A DNA stretch of 64,000 bases from Monodelphis domestica (taxonomy: Eukaryota > Chordata > Mammalia > Didelphimorphia > Didelphidae): positions 352,490,207 through 352,554,206 of the forward strand of contig NC_077227.1 in assembly GCF_027887165.1 (NCBI RefSeq), given 5' to 3'. Position 1 is the first letter of the stretch. Every line of letters begins with the position of its first letter. The notes under the pieces are model-generated. The model ran no database searches. It was given only the letters and a program-made list of their open reading frames with translations, and was not told the DNA's origin. Positions 1 through 11,445 of the stretch are shown here, in pieces. Position numbers and translations under genes: made by a program.

Positions 1-463
1 GAGGGAGAGGCAGAGAAGGGGAGAGGGAAACTTCTGGAGCTGACTTGAGTTTAAAAAGCCAGGGGGAAGAAGGGAAGGACTTGTCATTCAAGGAAATACA
101 TGTTATATTCAAAGAACAATGAAAGGAGCATTAGGGGGAGCAGTAGAGGAAGTGGAGGGGTGGCCAGAGAGGAGACCGGAAAGATGGAGTGGGTCAGCCT
201 CGAATGCCAGGCTGGATTTGAGCCCAATGGGAGAAGGCTAGCCACTTCAGGGTTTCAGTGGGGCCTGTGTACTGGATGTACCTGGGGGGTATGTTTCTTT
301 TTGTGTGAACAAGGACTATAAGGAAAAGGAGGAGGCATTTGGGCCACATTCCCCTCTTCCTCAAAGGAGAGAACCCACCCTGTCAGCCTGGATCCCCTCA
401 TGAGCCTGGAGCCAGGGCTAACATCAGGCACCTTTGTGTACAACTGGGAAGCTGACTCCTTAC
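1..463 (-). other. SPARC: SPARC intron 3 (partial), no recognised repeat
   Basis: Sequence downstream of SPARC exon 3. The first 30 bases are GA-rich simple sequence. I find no further SPARC exon in this piece, so exon 4 lies outside the window. Confidence 0.7.
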
Positions 464-529
464 CTCAGTCACCTCAGCGACGGGCTCCTCTACGACTTCA
501 GCCTCATCAGGAAGTGCCTCTTGCTGTTG
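464..529 (-). CDS. SPARC: SPARC exon 3 (start of acidic domain)
   Basis: Coding exon of the secreted matricellular glycoprotein SPARC (osteonectin), which binds collagen and calcium and regulates matrix assembly. On the minus strand a pyrimidine tract and CACAG acceptor precede 66 nt encoding QQQEALPDEAEVVEEPVAEV plus TE, followed by the donor GAG|GTAAGG. This closely matches the Glu-rich start of the mature protein in other mammals (APQQEALPDE...). The exon is in phase 0 at both ends and joins exon 2, which ends in ...LAAP. One extra Gln is present compared with the human protein. A second AG lies 6 nt inside the exon (after CAACAG), so a form shorter by two residues is possible. All remaining SPARC exons (rest of the acidic region, follistatin-like and EF-hand domains) lie beyond the left edge. 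Identification is secure. Confidence 0.96.
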
Positions 530-865
530 CTGTGAGAGGAGGAAAATCAGGGAAAGTTGAGGTTCACATTCATAACTGGCCAGCCAGCCAACCACCCTCC
601 CCCAGGGAAATTGGATACTTAGCATGAATCAGGGGCTGGCATTTCAATTGGAGATTTAAAAAGAAATCTCTGCCCTGGTCCAAGGTCCACATGTCCCCTC
701 CTGGGTATAACTCAGGCTTACCGAGTCTTTCCCCCAAGACTGCCTTTTGTCCATAGCTAGTCCTCTCTATACACCATCCTGAATTTGTTAGGGAAGCTCA
801 GGAAGGGGCTGCAGGGACTCTGCCCTTGTCCCCTCCTACCCGACTGGGGTGGGGTAAAGCGGTAA

Positions 866-1110
866 TGAGGGGTGTCTGGATGGCACAATGGCTACAGTAT
901 TGGACTTGGAGTCAGGAAGGCTCAAGTATGGATTCTGCCTTCAACATTTAACTAGTTGTGTGATTCTGGGCAGGTCATTTAACCTCTCTATCTTACCTTC
1001 TCTATCTGTAAAATGAAACTGAAAATAGAACCTATTTCCCAGGGTTGTTGCAAGGATCAAATGAGGTCATGCATAAGGCTATCTGCAAACCTAAAAGTGA
1101 TAAAAACTAA
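866..1110 (+). repeat. CORE-SINE (MAR1/MON1/MIR-like), full length
   Basis: tRNA-like head TGGCACAATGGCTACAGTAT, core TTCTGGGCAGGTCATTTAAC and the tail CTGTAAAATGAAACTGAAAA with ATCAAATGAGG, in SPARC intron 2. Confidence 0.8.
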
Positions 1111-1459
1111 TGAGAGAATGGATAAAAAAGGAGCCTTAGGAAGTTAAAAGCTCTTTATAGATGTGTAATGTTCTTAAAAGGGAATCTGTTCCATTGTGGC
1201 ATCCATATTTGTGGGAGTGGGCACTTGGCTTTTAGGATGATAATGAAATTAGGACATGGTCATCTCCAATCTAATGCGGTGCTTTGCATGCCTGCTTCAA
1301 ACTTACCTAAAATCTGGGGGCAGAGCACTGGAGGATGACAAAAACAAAGGGTTCCTATCCTGGCCCTGAAGGCTGTTTGGTTCTGGTTGGTTTACCAAGA
1401 ATATGAGCTATCTCCAACGGCCAAGTGTGGCCAGGACCCCAGCCCCATGATTCCTTGTG

Positions 1460-1675
1460 CAGTAGTCATAATAATACCTTCCATAATACAGGCTTTAAGG
1501 TTTACAAACATTTTTCCTCATAACAATTCAGTGAGACGGGAACTTACAGATTAGGAAACTGAGGTCCAAAGAAGATATGGGACCTGCTTGAAGGAGCATG
1601 GCTAGATAAAGTAGAGCAAGAATTCAATCTCAGCCCATCTGCCTCTAGATCCAGTGATCTTTCCAAATGGCCTCT
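1460..1675 (-). repeat. CORE-SINE (MIR-like)
   Basis: Reverse-complement pattern: TTTACAAACATTTTTCCTCA, then ATTAGGAAACTGAGGTCCA and an ending rich in CCAGTGATCTTTCC. Confidence 0.7.
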
Positions 1676-2083
1676 TACACCTCCCCCCTCCCCACTTCCT
1701 ATTTAGCTTGTGAGCATTGCTCCCCTTCTCCTTGCTCATTAAGGTTGGTATTTGTGGTCTCCTGTCTTGGTTCTGGAGCGGAAACTTGTTAATCTGCCTT
1801 CCTCAGATGAGGCCTGGTGGGTGGGAAAGAGAGCCCTAAGAGACCCACATACAGATGGAGAATCATTCTTCTTATTCTCAAGCAAGCATGCCTGGAAAAA
1901 TCAATCCCATGGGGCCATCTGAGAATCCACCCCTTAGGAAATAAACAGTCATCAGCTATTCCGTAGCTCCAGCTGCAGCAGCTCCAGCTGCAGCCCCTAC
2001 TCTGGCAAGGGCCCACTTACACGAGGTGAGGCCATTTCTGCCATCAAAAAGACTAGGAAACTTGGAGCCAGATTTACCCAAGG

Positions 2084-2274
2084 CAGGGATTGCTTTTTAA
2101 TTACAAACTTGTTTTGTGTTTAATACTTTAAAATTGTTTTTCAATAGAAGTAGTTTTCTTTGAAATCCTCTGTATTTTATTTTATGCATTTAAAAATATT
2201 GTTCCAAGAGCATTTCCATAGGTTTCATCAGCCTGCCAACAAAGGTCCATGACACAAAAGGTTAAGAACCCCTG
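2084..2274. mobile_element. hAT-like non-autonomous DNA transposon (MITE), about 190 bp
   Basis: Starts CAGGGATTGCTTTTTAATTA and ends CACAAAAGGTTAAGAACCCCTG in two parts, giving degenerate terminal inverted repeats of the CAGGG-TTCTTAA type. Related copies occur at 26612, 36180, 51966, 60336 and 62343. The family name is not assigned; hAT is inferred from the termini. Confidence 0.55.
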
Positions 2275-2377
2275 ATGTAAAGGGATATGGGCTACTGGTG
2301 CCAAAGCAGAGATGAGAATTTATATTCCCTTACTCTGGGACTCCTTCCACAACATCTCATTTCACTAAATACAGAAA

Positions 2378-2492
2378 AAGAGAGGGAGGGGAAGATAAAG
2401 GAGAGAGGAGAGGAAGAGAGAGAGAAAGCTAGACAGAGAGGGAGGGGGGAGAGAGAAACAGACAGACAGAGGGAGGGAGAGAAAAAAAGGAA
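2378..2492 (+). repeat. GA-rich simple repeat
   Basis: Near-pure purine run of GAGA/GGAGA/GACAGA units in SPARC intron 2. Confidence 0.85.
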
Positions 2493-2494
2493 GA

Positions 2495-2622
2495 CTGGTT
2501 TAAATCTAGCCTCCGCTATGTTGGCCAGTCATTTAACCCTTCTGGGCCTCAGTTTCCTCATCAATAAAATGAGAAGGTTGGACTTGATGACCTCTGATAC
2601 CGTGATCGTTCAGTAAAGTCAT
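2495..2622 (+). repeat. CORE-SINE 3' part
   Basis: Contains CAGTCATTTAACCCTTCTGG, CCTCAGTTTCCTCATCAAT and the GGTTGGACTTGATGACCTCT ending typical of MIR-like elements. Confidence 0.7.
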
Positions 2623-2919
2623 ACATTGATGCCTCACCATGGTAAGGAGATGACCCTGGGTTCTCCAAAGCTGTATCCATGGAGCACAAACTCTGGTAGG
2701 TTTTAACAGATGGAAAGGCTTCAAGAGTGGACTAAGTAAAGGTCTCTTTGTCAGTCAGTCTGCATTCTGAGTTCAGAGAGTCATCAACAGACTGGCCACA
2801 AGGTAAGGAATGTTTTGGTCATAACAACTCTCAAAGTCGTCAAGAAAATAGACTCAAGTGGAAGAAGCACTCATGCTGATGAAATCCCAATCACATAGAA
2901 GTGCTGGATATATTTATAA

Positions 2920-3085
2920 GGTTCTGTGATATAGGAGATTTGGAATCCAAAGACCTGAGTTTAAATCCTAGTCTTGCTACTTGTTATCTGTGTGATCTGT
3001 GGCAAATCATATAAAGTCTCTGTGCCTCAGTTTCTACACCTATAGAATAAGAGCGTTGGACTGTGTGTCTGGTACTGTGTATCTC
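2920..3085 (+). repeat. CORE-SINE (MIR-like)
   Basis: GACCTGAGTTTAAATCCTAG, TGTGTGATCTGTGGCAAATC and GTGCCTCAGTTTC occur in the expected order, ending about 115 bp before SPARC exon 2 in plus-strand coordinates. Confidence 0.7.
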
Positions 3086-3200
3086 ATACAAATTGGTAAT
3101 TGGATCCTTCTCTCCAGGGATCTTGTAGAAGGGGTTAGGGTTTGGAAGACTTAAAGCAACAAAGAAAATAGTTATGGGGCTATGGAGATGTAATACTTAC

Positions 3201-3270
3201 AGGTGCTGCTAATGCCCTGCCTGCCAGGCAGAGGAGGAAGAAAATCCAAGCCCTCATGGTGCTAGCAACC
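3201..3270 (-). CDS. SPARC: SPARC exon 2 (start codon and signal peptide)
   Basis: On the minus strand the acceptor TTTTTCTCCCACACAG precedes GGTTGCTAGCACC and an ATG in good Kozak context (start codon at 3257-3255). The 57 coding nt give MRAWIFFLLCLAGRALAAP, a classic cleavable signal peptide almost identical to that of human SPARC. The donor is CCT|GTAAGT. The first 13 nt are 5' UTR. The protein is secreted through the ER; cleavage is expected after the LAA motif, leaving the mature chain to start with AP and continue in exon 3. Intron 2 (530-3200) is in phase 0. Confidence 0.97.
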
Positions 3271-3524
3271 CTGTGTGGGAGAAAAAGAAAAGAACTGAGT
3301 CAGTGGGAGACCTTGGGTTGTAGAACTGAATCTCCAGTCAGAGAGCTCTCAATCTGGCCCATGATTCCCCAGCTACCACACACTGGAAAAGAATTATTTA
3401 GGAGCTTTCAGAAAACTTTTGAAAACTTTTAGAAATTCATTTTACTCAGTAATACTGTGTGGGGAATCCAGGAAGAATGTCAGCTTCTATGACTTCTTAG
3501 ATTGTGTCTCCAGCTTAGATTCTA

Positions 3525-4055
3525 CAATTCATTCTTCTTTCTCCCTCTGACTTTGTTTCCTTCCCATCTTTCTTTCCTTTCCTTTTTTTTTTTTTGGTGT
3601 TGCTCCCCTTGCCTCTTGGACTCCCTTATATATACAGCCCCTAAACTTCCCCCTTCCTGTTGCCTCTCCCATGTATAATTCAAAACTTCTTTCCCTACCA
3701 CGCCTTCCTTTCTTGCCTAGAGATCCTTCATTTCCTCATCTCTCCCTCACTCATCCTCTCTTTACACAAGGTCTTTAGCTTTCCTATGTTCTTTCTCTCA
3801 CACATAAATTAGATTTCTCTTCCTTTGTTACATGCTTATCCTACACACAATTCATTCTTTCCTCTTCTCACCAACTCTAAAATTCCCCATCTCCTTTCTC
3901 ACCCTCCTCCTTGCATAAACAATCCCTGTAATCCTGCCCCTAAATACCCCCCCCATCTTTTCTTCTTTGACAATACACAGTACATTTCTCTCCCTCCCTA
4001 CCATCTCAGGATCTGTCTCTTATATACACATACCCCATCACTCCAGCACTCCTAA
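3525..4055. repeat. Pyrimidine-rich low-complexity stretch
   Basis: About 530 bp of C/T-rich sequence including an 11-T run near 3586; open frames across it are an effect of composition. It lies in SPARC intron 1 near exon 2. Confidence 0.6.
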
Positions 4056-4417
4056 CAAAAGATGGTGGCCTGCACCAAATCCAATCTTGAATTGGCCCAT
4101 CTCTTCCCAGGAGGTTGTGTTAATCAGAGAAAATGAGTTCCAGACCCCAAAACAATAAACACTGGGTTCCTGAAAAATGACCCAAACTTTTTACAGAGGG
4201 GAAAAAATGTTTTTGAACTTCCACAGAAACTTGGTCATATGATGCACAATGCCTGCATTTAATTTTTCTTTTTCCCCCAGAAAAATGAGGCAACAGTTGC
4301 CATTTGTGACCTAGAATGTGGTCAGCCTCCATGATAAATCTTGATAGCTCATATTATATCACTTGAAGGTTTTTACAAAGCACACTTGTCCTAATCCTGT
4401 AAAGACTTCATTCTCAG

Positions 4418-4618
4418 GGAAGCTAGGTGGCTCAGTAGATAAAGAGCCAGGCCTGGAGACAGGAGGTTCTGGGTTCAAACCTGACTTTAGACACTTCCTA
4501 CCTGTGTGTCCCTGGACAAATCACTTAACCCCAATTGCCTAGCCCTTACTACCCTTCTGCCTTGGAACTGAGACAATTTCAATTTTAAGACAGAAGGAAG
4601 GGTTTAAAAAAAAAAAAG
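4418..4618 (+). repeat. Marsupial tRNA-headed SINE (SINE1-type), full length
   Basis: Head GGAAGCTAGGTGGCTCAGTA, middle GGTTCTGGGTTCAAACC (B-box-like), CACTTAACCCCAATTGCC, tail TTAAGACAGAAGGAAGGG plus A-run. Confidence 0.9.
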
Positions 4619-4729
4619 ACCTCATTCTCTGGAACCCTGGCTCTAGACTACTATAAATCTTCTTGGGCCTTCTGTCCACAGAACCTAGCATAAGAAAGGG
4701 AGGTCACAGACACCTCTGAGATATTCATT

Positions 4730-5145
4730 AGTCCTTTATAACTCATATTTCCTATCTTGTATGATTCACAGTTTACAAGATATTTGTCTTATGATAATCC
4801 TGTGAGGTAATTAGTCAAAGGTATTATCTCCATTTTACAGAGGCAGAAACTGAGTCCCAGAGAAGGGAGATGCCTTATAATATTTAGTCAGAATAATTTA
4901 AACTCCTTGAGAGTAGAAACTGTGCCATGCCTTATCCTCAGCACCCAGCATAGTGCCTTGTATAAAGTATGTATTTAATAAATGTGTGCTGAATGAATTT
5001 TATGGATAAGGGACCTATAGTGACTTCCCTAAGCTATCAATTATGACACCACTTTATTAAGATGAAGTCGAATTTGAACCCATGTTTTTTTAATCTAGGG
5101 CCAGTGTTCTTTATACAACACTGTACTGCTTCTGAGCTAGCATTA
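4730..5145 (-). repeat. CORE-SINE split by an L2 3' fragment (4893-5000)
   Basis: Left part holds ATCTCCATTTTACAGAGGCA; right part resumes with GTGACTTCCCTAAGC and GAATTTGAACCCATG. Between them lies an L2 3' end in plus orientation, with AACTCCTTGAGAGTAGAAAC, AGCACCCAGCATAGTG and TTAATAAATGTGTGCTGAAT. The order may be nesting or two adjacent elements. Confidence 0.55.
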
Positions 5146-5149
5146 CCCA

Positions 5150-6220
5150 GAATGGTATAAGAGCAGGGACTCAATCCCAGGACTTGTCACTGACCTGTAT
5201 TACCTCTTCAGTCCCTGTGTACATGACCTGCCATGTTTCCCACTCTTGCACATTGATTTAGAATCTGGGGATACCCTAAGCCTGCCATTGTTTGGGCCCT
5301 GATGACTTGGGATTTCTGGAACTTTCCCCCTCACACAGATCTGGGCTTGTCTGATCAAGACTCAAGATGGAAAACTTCCCTTCCTCCTGCTAGTTGGCAT
5401 GCAGCTCTACACAAACGAACCAGTGAAACTCTGTCAATGAAAGGGTTGTCTGAGCTTGTTTGAAGGCAATCAATCACAAGCCAGACTTGCAGCTGGAAAA
5501 AATCACCCCCTTGCCTCCAGGAGAGGCAATCGTGTCATCAGGATGGATCCCAGCCTGGACTGGAAATTTACCATACTGGTTTGAATAAAGGCCACCACTG
5601 GACAGAGGCTACATGTATAAAATGAGATCTCTTTGAAAAGAAAAATAAATAAATATATGGTTATACACTGAAAAATAACAAATTATATGTGGCAGCCAGA
5701 AGTTGGAGGTGGGGTTGGGAGGAAGTACCAGTAATAGGTTACAGGTCTGAGAGTTGGACAGAATAAATATTTCCTGAGTCTGTTTCTGGGCAGAGGTCCT
5801 ATGCACCTCTTGGGCCCCTGAAAGGGTTTATCTGTCAGCTAAGAGGGTCTGTCTTCCCATTTTCCTGCCATCCCATCTGGATGGTAGCCCTTCTTCTGTC
5901 CCTAATTGGCCAGAAGAGAAGAGCATTTGAGGCCATAAACTGGCTTCAAGGTAGAATCCTGTTCTCTGTCAGAGGACAAGGGTTTGGGGCTGAGCTGAAT
6001 AAGCAGGTCTCTTTGTCCCCCAATAAAGCAGTGCTCAGACCTAAGAGAGGTTGGCTGGAAGAATGATTAGGAATGTATCAAGTCAGGGAGATCTATATGG
6101 ATGAATGGCCAGGATTACAGGGACACAAGCTACCCCTTTCCCTTGGAAATAAACTTTTTAATCTTGAGGCCTGGATTGGACAGCTGGCTCCATCTCTAAG
6201 AGACTAATAAAACTATTTAA
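5150..6220. other. SPARC intron 1, no repeat or gene recognised
   Basis: About 1.07 kb of unique-looking sequence. No splice-flanked coding exon is apparent. Confidence 0.4.
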
Positions 6221-6224
6221 GAGA

Positions 6225-6378
6225 GAATCAATATGGATTACTATAAAGCATGACAGATTTGGTGTTGGATGGCCATCGTATAAAGCCTGTTTCTGATACT
6301 GTATGATCTTGGACTCTCTCTGGACAGAAGTTTTCTCTAAATGTAAAATGGAGGTATTTGGGGGATATTACCTAAGAT
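6225..6378 (+). repeat. CORE-SINE, diverged
   Basis: Weak match: GTATGATCTTGGACTCTCTC followed by CTCTAAATGTAAAATGGAGG. Confidence 0.5.
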
Positions 6379-6704
6379 AGCCATCAAAATTACTTGGTGG
6401 GTTGGGTGAGGCATTTTTGTATCCTGTTATAGACGAAATGTTGATCTCTTGTTTACTCACAGAAAGGTACACAGTTCTGCAATTGGTCCAATGGTCCTTG
6501 ACCCAAATTAGGGAACTATGAAAGGGCCTTTCACAGCCAACCAGAACGTCAATACACTTGAAAAGCAGTCTGTACCAATGCAAATGTTAATTTGTTTCTG
6601 CTTGCAGACCAAAAAGAATATACAAAACAAGGGGTGGTAAGAAGGGAGCTTAAGAGACAAGATGTTCTTGTGGAACAAGCAAGCTTTGAGAAGTTACTTA
6701 TGAC

Positions 6705-6880
6705 TGAATCACAGAATATCAGAGCTGAAAGACCCCTCAGAAATCATCTGTTCCAAATCTACTGCTTTACAGATGAGGAATCTGAGGCCCACAAGTCATC
6801 TAGGTAGTAAGAAAAAAACTAAGATTGCAACCAAGATCTAAGTCTAAATCCATTGTTTATCCCACCATACCACACTGCAG
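6705..6880 (-). repeat. MIR-like ancient repeat
   Basis: TCACAGAATATCAGAGCTGA, TTTACAGATGAGGAATCTGA and GGCCCACAAGTCATCTAGG follow the antisense MIR-like order. Confidence 0.65.
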
Positions 6881-6889
6881 AATTTAAAG

Positions 6890-7070
6890 TTGTTACAATA
6901 GGATACTTCAGAGAAATTCCAGTCCCCACTTGCCAGATAAGGAAACATACTCTGAATGAAAGAAGCTTGGACAAGGTTACAAAGTAGTTAGTGGCAAAAT
7001 AAGAATTCAAACCTAGGTTCCCTGATTCCCATGTCAGTGTCATTTCCATCAATTGGGCTGCTTCCAGAAA
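6890..7070 (-). repeat. CORE-SINE (MIR-like)
   Basis: CAGATAAGGAAACATACTCT, GGTTACAAAGTAGTTAGTGG and AATTCAAACCTAGGTTCCC in antisense order. Confidence 0.6.
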
Positions 7071-7599
7071 TGGTATTGGAGGGTAGAGCCAACTGCTGGT
7101 TTCCCAGAGTATTTTCTTATGTTCCTAGCCACAACCCTTTTTCTTCCCTCCCTCCTCCCACAACTCCTCCCTAGAGAATTCTGCAGAATGCTAAAGGAAC
7201 CCTCATGAGACAGCTCTAAAAAGGCCAAGATGTCCTTACAGACTCCTGTGACAGCCCAGTGGGAGGATGGGGGCTGAATGGTAATGATGGAGCCTATAGA
7301 ATCTACACATCTCTCCCCACTAGGGTCCACCCAGGGCATTTTAGTAGCTCTTAAAAAAAAAGAGAGTCTACATTTTTGGACATGTCCAATGTAGGAATTT
7401 TTTTCCTTGACTGTTTATTTTATTTTAAGGGTTCTTCCCCCCCCCAATAAAGTAGGGAAGAGGCTCAGATAGGGAGGTAGGAAAGCAAGAAAATAAATTC
7501 TTGTTAATTGAATTTTTAAAAATTGCTGGTCAAACCTGACCTATCAGATGTGTCCAACCTTATTAATAATCCCTCTTGTGATTGTAAAGTTGTTTTTAC

Positions 7600-7795
7600 T
7601 TTTCAACAAATATCTTCATCATCTCATGTGTTTCTCAAATTCAGTGAGGAAAGGGATTCTTGTTTCTATTTTATAGATAAGGAAATAGAGGAATGGGGAA
7701 ATTACTTTGTAGAAGTTACATGGGTAATATGAAAGCTAGACTTAGAGCCTAGATCTTGTGCTTCCCAATAAATCTGGATATTGTCTTTATGCTTC
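7600..7795 (-). repeat. CORE-SINE (MIR-like), diverged
   Basis: Antisense order with TTTTATAGATAAGGAAATAG and ACTTAGAGCCTAGATCTTG. Confidence 0.5.
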
Positions 7796-7814
7796 CAGTC
7801 CTCTCATTGACAAG

Positions 7815-8195
7815 TATTCATCAGAGACTTTCCATACTAGAAGGGATCTCAAACCATCCAGTCCAACCTATATCTGAACAGGAATTCTCACTTTAACATC
7901 CTTGATAAATGATGACCTACCTTTTGATTAAATAGCTCCAGTGATGGGAAACTCATTACTTTAAAAAGGATCCCATTCCACTTTTGGACAGGACTAATTA
8001 TTAGAAAGCTTTTCCTTATATGGAATGGAAATCTGCTTCCCTGAAACTATCACCCCACTGGTCCCAATTCTGCCTTCTGGGGCCAACAAAAACAAGTCTA
8101 ATCCCTCTTCCACATGACAGTCCTTCAGATATTTGAAGACAAGAATCACCTCTCCATCTTCTCTTCTCTAGGTTACTCATCCTATATGTTTCTCA
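7815..8195 (-). repeat. CR1/L3-like LINE 3' fragment
   Basis: AGAAGGGATCTCAAACCATC, TCCAACCTATATC, CCAGTGATGGGAAACTCATT, TATTTGAAGACAAGAATCAC and TCTTCTCTTCTCTAGG match the antisense order of CR1/L3-type LINE ends. A sense copy of the same family is at 39500. Confidence 0.6.
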
Positions 8196-8337
8196 TACAA
8201 GAAATGAACATTTCCTTAAGGGAGGTACACAGTAACACTGTGGAATCTGATAATGTTAAGACAGGGACTGTCACTGATTCACTATATGACCATTCAATTC
8301 TTCTTTCTGAGTCTCTGCTTCTCCACCTATCAGTATA

Positions 8338-8480
8338 AGATGCTTAAGGGAAGGGACTTTGTCATTTTTGTCTTTGTAACCCTTGTCTGAAACAAGGCTT
8401 TGCACAACACATGGATAACAAATGCTCAGTGAATTGGTCTGAATTGATGTGAATTAAACTGAGTTGAATTGAATTAAGGA
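8338..8480 (+). repeat. L2 LINE 3' end
   Basis: AAGGGAAGGGACTTTGTCAT, AACAAGGCTTTGCACAACAC and a tail of GAATTGATGTGAATTAAACT-type repeats. Confidence 0.55.
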
Positions 8481-9880
8481 GCCTCACACAGGTTAGAAGC
8501 TGACAGAAGAGGAGGCATATGCTGACACACCACTGCTAGGCATTTCCCTTGGGCTGCAAAAAGCAGACAGTCCTCAAAGCCAGAACCCCCACTCCCTTCC
8601 CCTCCTGTTCCGAACACCAAGTCTCTTCCTGTGGCTTTTGTTTGTTCTAGAAGCTTCTGAAAGACCTTCCTAACTGCCAATAGCACTGGAAACTGAGATC
8701 ACTCAATCTTCTCAGAGCTGGTCTTAGGGATAGAAAAGAACCTTTCTATTCTACCTTACCCCTTCAAATTCAAGGTATCCTCTCTGGGTTCTCTCTAAAC
8801 ACTAGGATAGGATATGGATCAGCCACTGGGAGAAAGAAGAAGAGGAGGACTGGGGTAGGTTAACTGGCTGGCCTTGGCACCAAGATAAAAAGACACTGCT
8901 CCTCTGGCTTCAAAAAAGGATAGGGAGATCATAAGCCTCTCTCTGAAGCAGAAAAGTACAGTCCCAAAGGATGAGGGTCTGGGTTCCTTGGCCAAGGTCA
9001 AGTCTGTAGGCTCCAGTTATGTGGTTTGGAGGGAGACTATGGAATTTCAAATAGTTCCACCCAATAAACAAACTTTACCTCACAGAAATGGGAAAGCAAA
9101 TCTGAAGGGTCAACACCACCACCACCAAAAAAATATCAGGTCCTACAAGGAGACCAAATCTACTCTTTCATTGTGAACATCAATGGGACACTTTGCCAGG
9201 CCCCAAGGGTTGTCCTGTCCTGAACTGGCCCTACAGCATCTTCATAGGTTTGTATCTAAGGTAAGAGAGTGGAAAGATTCCAAATTGGAGAGAAGGGGAA
9301 CTGAGCTTGCTCTACCCAGACCTGGCTACCAGACTGCAGGCCAGGTTCCCCTCACTTGGCCCCCATTTTTGCATCTATCAAAGACAGGATAAAATCTGCT
9401 TCAACGGTTGCAATGGGAAGCTGAACAGATGGAGGAGTTAAAATTAAGTAGAGTTCAGTCAGGAACTCTTAGAAGGACCCTAGCCTATTTTGGTGAACTG
9501 GAGGGCATTTTGTTATAGTCAGAGTTGGGCCATCCTTATTCTGACTTGGCTTGGGTTTGGGCCAGCTGCCTTGGCAGAACCATTCCATAAGTTGGGCTTC
9601 CTAGTTAGGGCAGAACTTGTCTCAGGGAAGAGAAGAGACTAAGTGTCTTTGAAACTCAGGGACAGTGGTTCTTGGGAAGCGGAAGGCCATCTCCCCAAAT
9701 GGAAGCTGCAGCTCAAGCATAGAACCGAGGATGGTTACGTAAGCCCCCTTCAGATGCCACGTTAGTACGGGAGAGCAGACTACACAGGCACCAGGGAGGG
9801 GCCTACCATTGTTCTCTGGCTCCCCCTGGGGGCCAAGCTCAGGATAACAACCAGACAAAAGAGCTGTCCCTTTTCCTAGG
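8480..9880. other. SPARC intron 1, 1.4 kb without recognised repeats
   Basis: Unique-looking sequence with short open frames on both strands but no splice-flanked coding exon that I recognise. It could contain regulatory DNA; no specific element is supported. Confidence 0.4.
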
Positions 9881-9884
9881 ATTC

Positions 9885-10045
9885 ATAGGAACCTCGGGGA
9901 CCATCTAATTCAGCCCCTTCATTTTACAAGGGAGTAAACTGAGGCCCAGAGATATTAAGTGATCTACCCAATGTAACATAGTAGTAAGTATCTGAACCAG
10001 GTCCTCTGCCTTCCAATATCATGCTCTTCCCATTGACTCTTCTGA
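9885..10045 (-). repeat. MIR-like ancient repeat
   Basis: CATTTTACAAGGGAGTAAAC, TGAGGCCCAGAGATATTAAG and ACCAGGTCCTCTGCC in antisense order. Confidence 0.65.
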
Positions 10046-10249
10046 CTCTTCTGGCGAGGGCATTGTTCCTAAATATTTGTTTTCAGAACTCTTGCTGCCT
10101 TCCTGTTTGTGTCCTCTACCCCAACCCTTATACTATCTAGTGAGCTCCCTTTCCCCAACCCCATAAAAAAATGAGCTCCCAACAACATTGGAAATTTGGA
10201 GAGCATACAAATTTTCAGCAGGTTAGGCTTAGGTTAGATAGCAATGCAT

Positions 10250-10405
10250 TTAGGGTCTTTTAAATAATACTAATTCTATAACACTTAAAAGTTTACAAAG
10301 CACTTTCCCCACAACCACAGAAAATATGAAATTGAGACCCAGGGGCCTAAGATCATATAGCAGGTAATAAATGCTAGTGCCTTGCCCAAATCCAGGGCTC
10401 TCTGC
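10250..10405 (-). repeat. CORE-SINE, diverged
   Basis: AAAAGTTTACAAAGCACTTT followed by GAGACCCAGGGGCCTAAGAT. Confidence 0.5.
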
Positions 10406-10449
10406 CCCAAGCTAGGTGCCCAGATGCCTATGTCTGCCTCAGTCCTGTA

Positions 10450-10605
10450 TGAGGCATCAGGAAACCCCAGTTCCCAGTTCTAGCTCTACCATTAACATGT
10501 TGTTCAAACTGGGTCAAGTCACTTCTGCTCTGTGTCTATTTTCTCCTTTATAAAAAGGATTGGATTAGATGAGCGCCTGGCTATTGCTTGGAAAAATCTA
10601 CCCAA
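10450..10605 (+). repeat. CORE-SINE (MIR-like)
   Basis: CCCAGTTCTAGCTCTACCAT, GGTCAAGTCACTTCTGCTC and AAAGGATTGGATTAGATGAG in sense order. Confidence 0.6.
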
Positions 10606-10619
10606 GTGTTTATTTTTCA

Positions 10620-11150
10620 AATAAGACTTTTATGTCTGTCCCAGAATAAAGCTGAATGGAAATCAGGAGGGGAAGGCTGAAGAGTGGGAAAACAGCAACC
10701 TTGGCTCAACAGCCAAAGTCACTAAAAAAACTAAAGGACTGAAATTATTTAACACTATTCCCTATCCTCACCCTAAAGTGAGATGAGGAGGAGACCTCTA
10801 ATGGCTCAAGCCTGAAACTTAAGATTTTTCTGGGAAAAAGGTCTCAAAGATGGCTCGGGCCAATGGGAAGGCCACTACAGATGAGACGCCCCCCCTTAGC
10901 AGGCCAGGTCCAGACCCAGCAAGACCACAACACAAGCAAACAATCTATGATTGGCTTGTTTCTTTCCATCCCTGAACCCAGATAGACTTGCCAATAGGGC
11001 TCTCCTGGTGGCCAGGTTGTTTGTGCAGAGAGGGGACCAAGCTCAGTCCAGATGTTGACATTTGTAGACAAACAGCAGGGTGAGGTGTAGAGCTGGTTTC
11101 CTGTCCCACCTACCTTCCCTTAGAGAGTTGAGAACAGTTTTTTTAACTAA
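10620..11150. other. SPARC intron 1, no repeat or gene recognised
   Basis: Unique-looking sequence with CAAT-like GGGCCAATGGGA near 10857. Nothing further is supported. Confidence 0.35.
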
Positions 11151-11184
11151 TTTTGATTAGGTCATAACTTGATCTGGGGCAAGA

Positions 11185-11445
11185 GCTCAATGGTCCTTCT
11201 AAGGCCTAATAAATAATTCTAATAAATAAGATTAAATAAAATCATCTCTAAGGTCAATTCTAGCTTTGATATTCTTTCTATCCATTCCAATTCATATTTT
11301 ATGATCAGTGTTCTAATGTTCCTTCTAGCTCTGATATTTTATGTTCTAAAGCCCTTTCCAGTTCTGATATTTGTTAGAAAGGCTCTTTCAGCTCTGATTT
11401 CTATGCCCTGATTCCTTCCAGTTCTAGTATTTAATGAGCCGTAAT
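11185..11445 (+). repeat. Degenerate array of SINE-tail motifs (array 1)
   Basis: Repeated variants of TTCTAATGTTCCTTCTAGCT and CCCTTTCCAGTTCTGATATT occur about every 30-40 bp. The unit resembles the end of MIR-like SINEs (AGGTCCCTTCCAGCTCTGAT). Similar arrays lie at 28880 and 37235. Confidence 0.6.

Noticed and set aside
1..460. SPARC exon 4
   Set aside because: No stretch on the minus strand encodes the expected acidic/NPC-containing continuation, so exon 4 must lie outside.
11185..11445. CRISPR-like regularly spaced repeat
   Set aside because: Units are degenerate SINE-tail motifs in a mammalian intron with no identical repeats or unique spacers.
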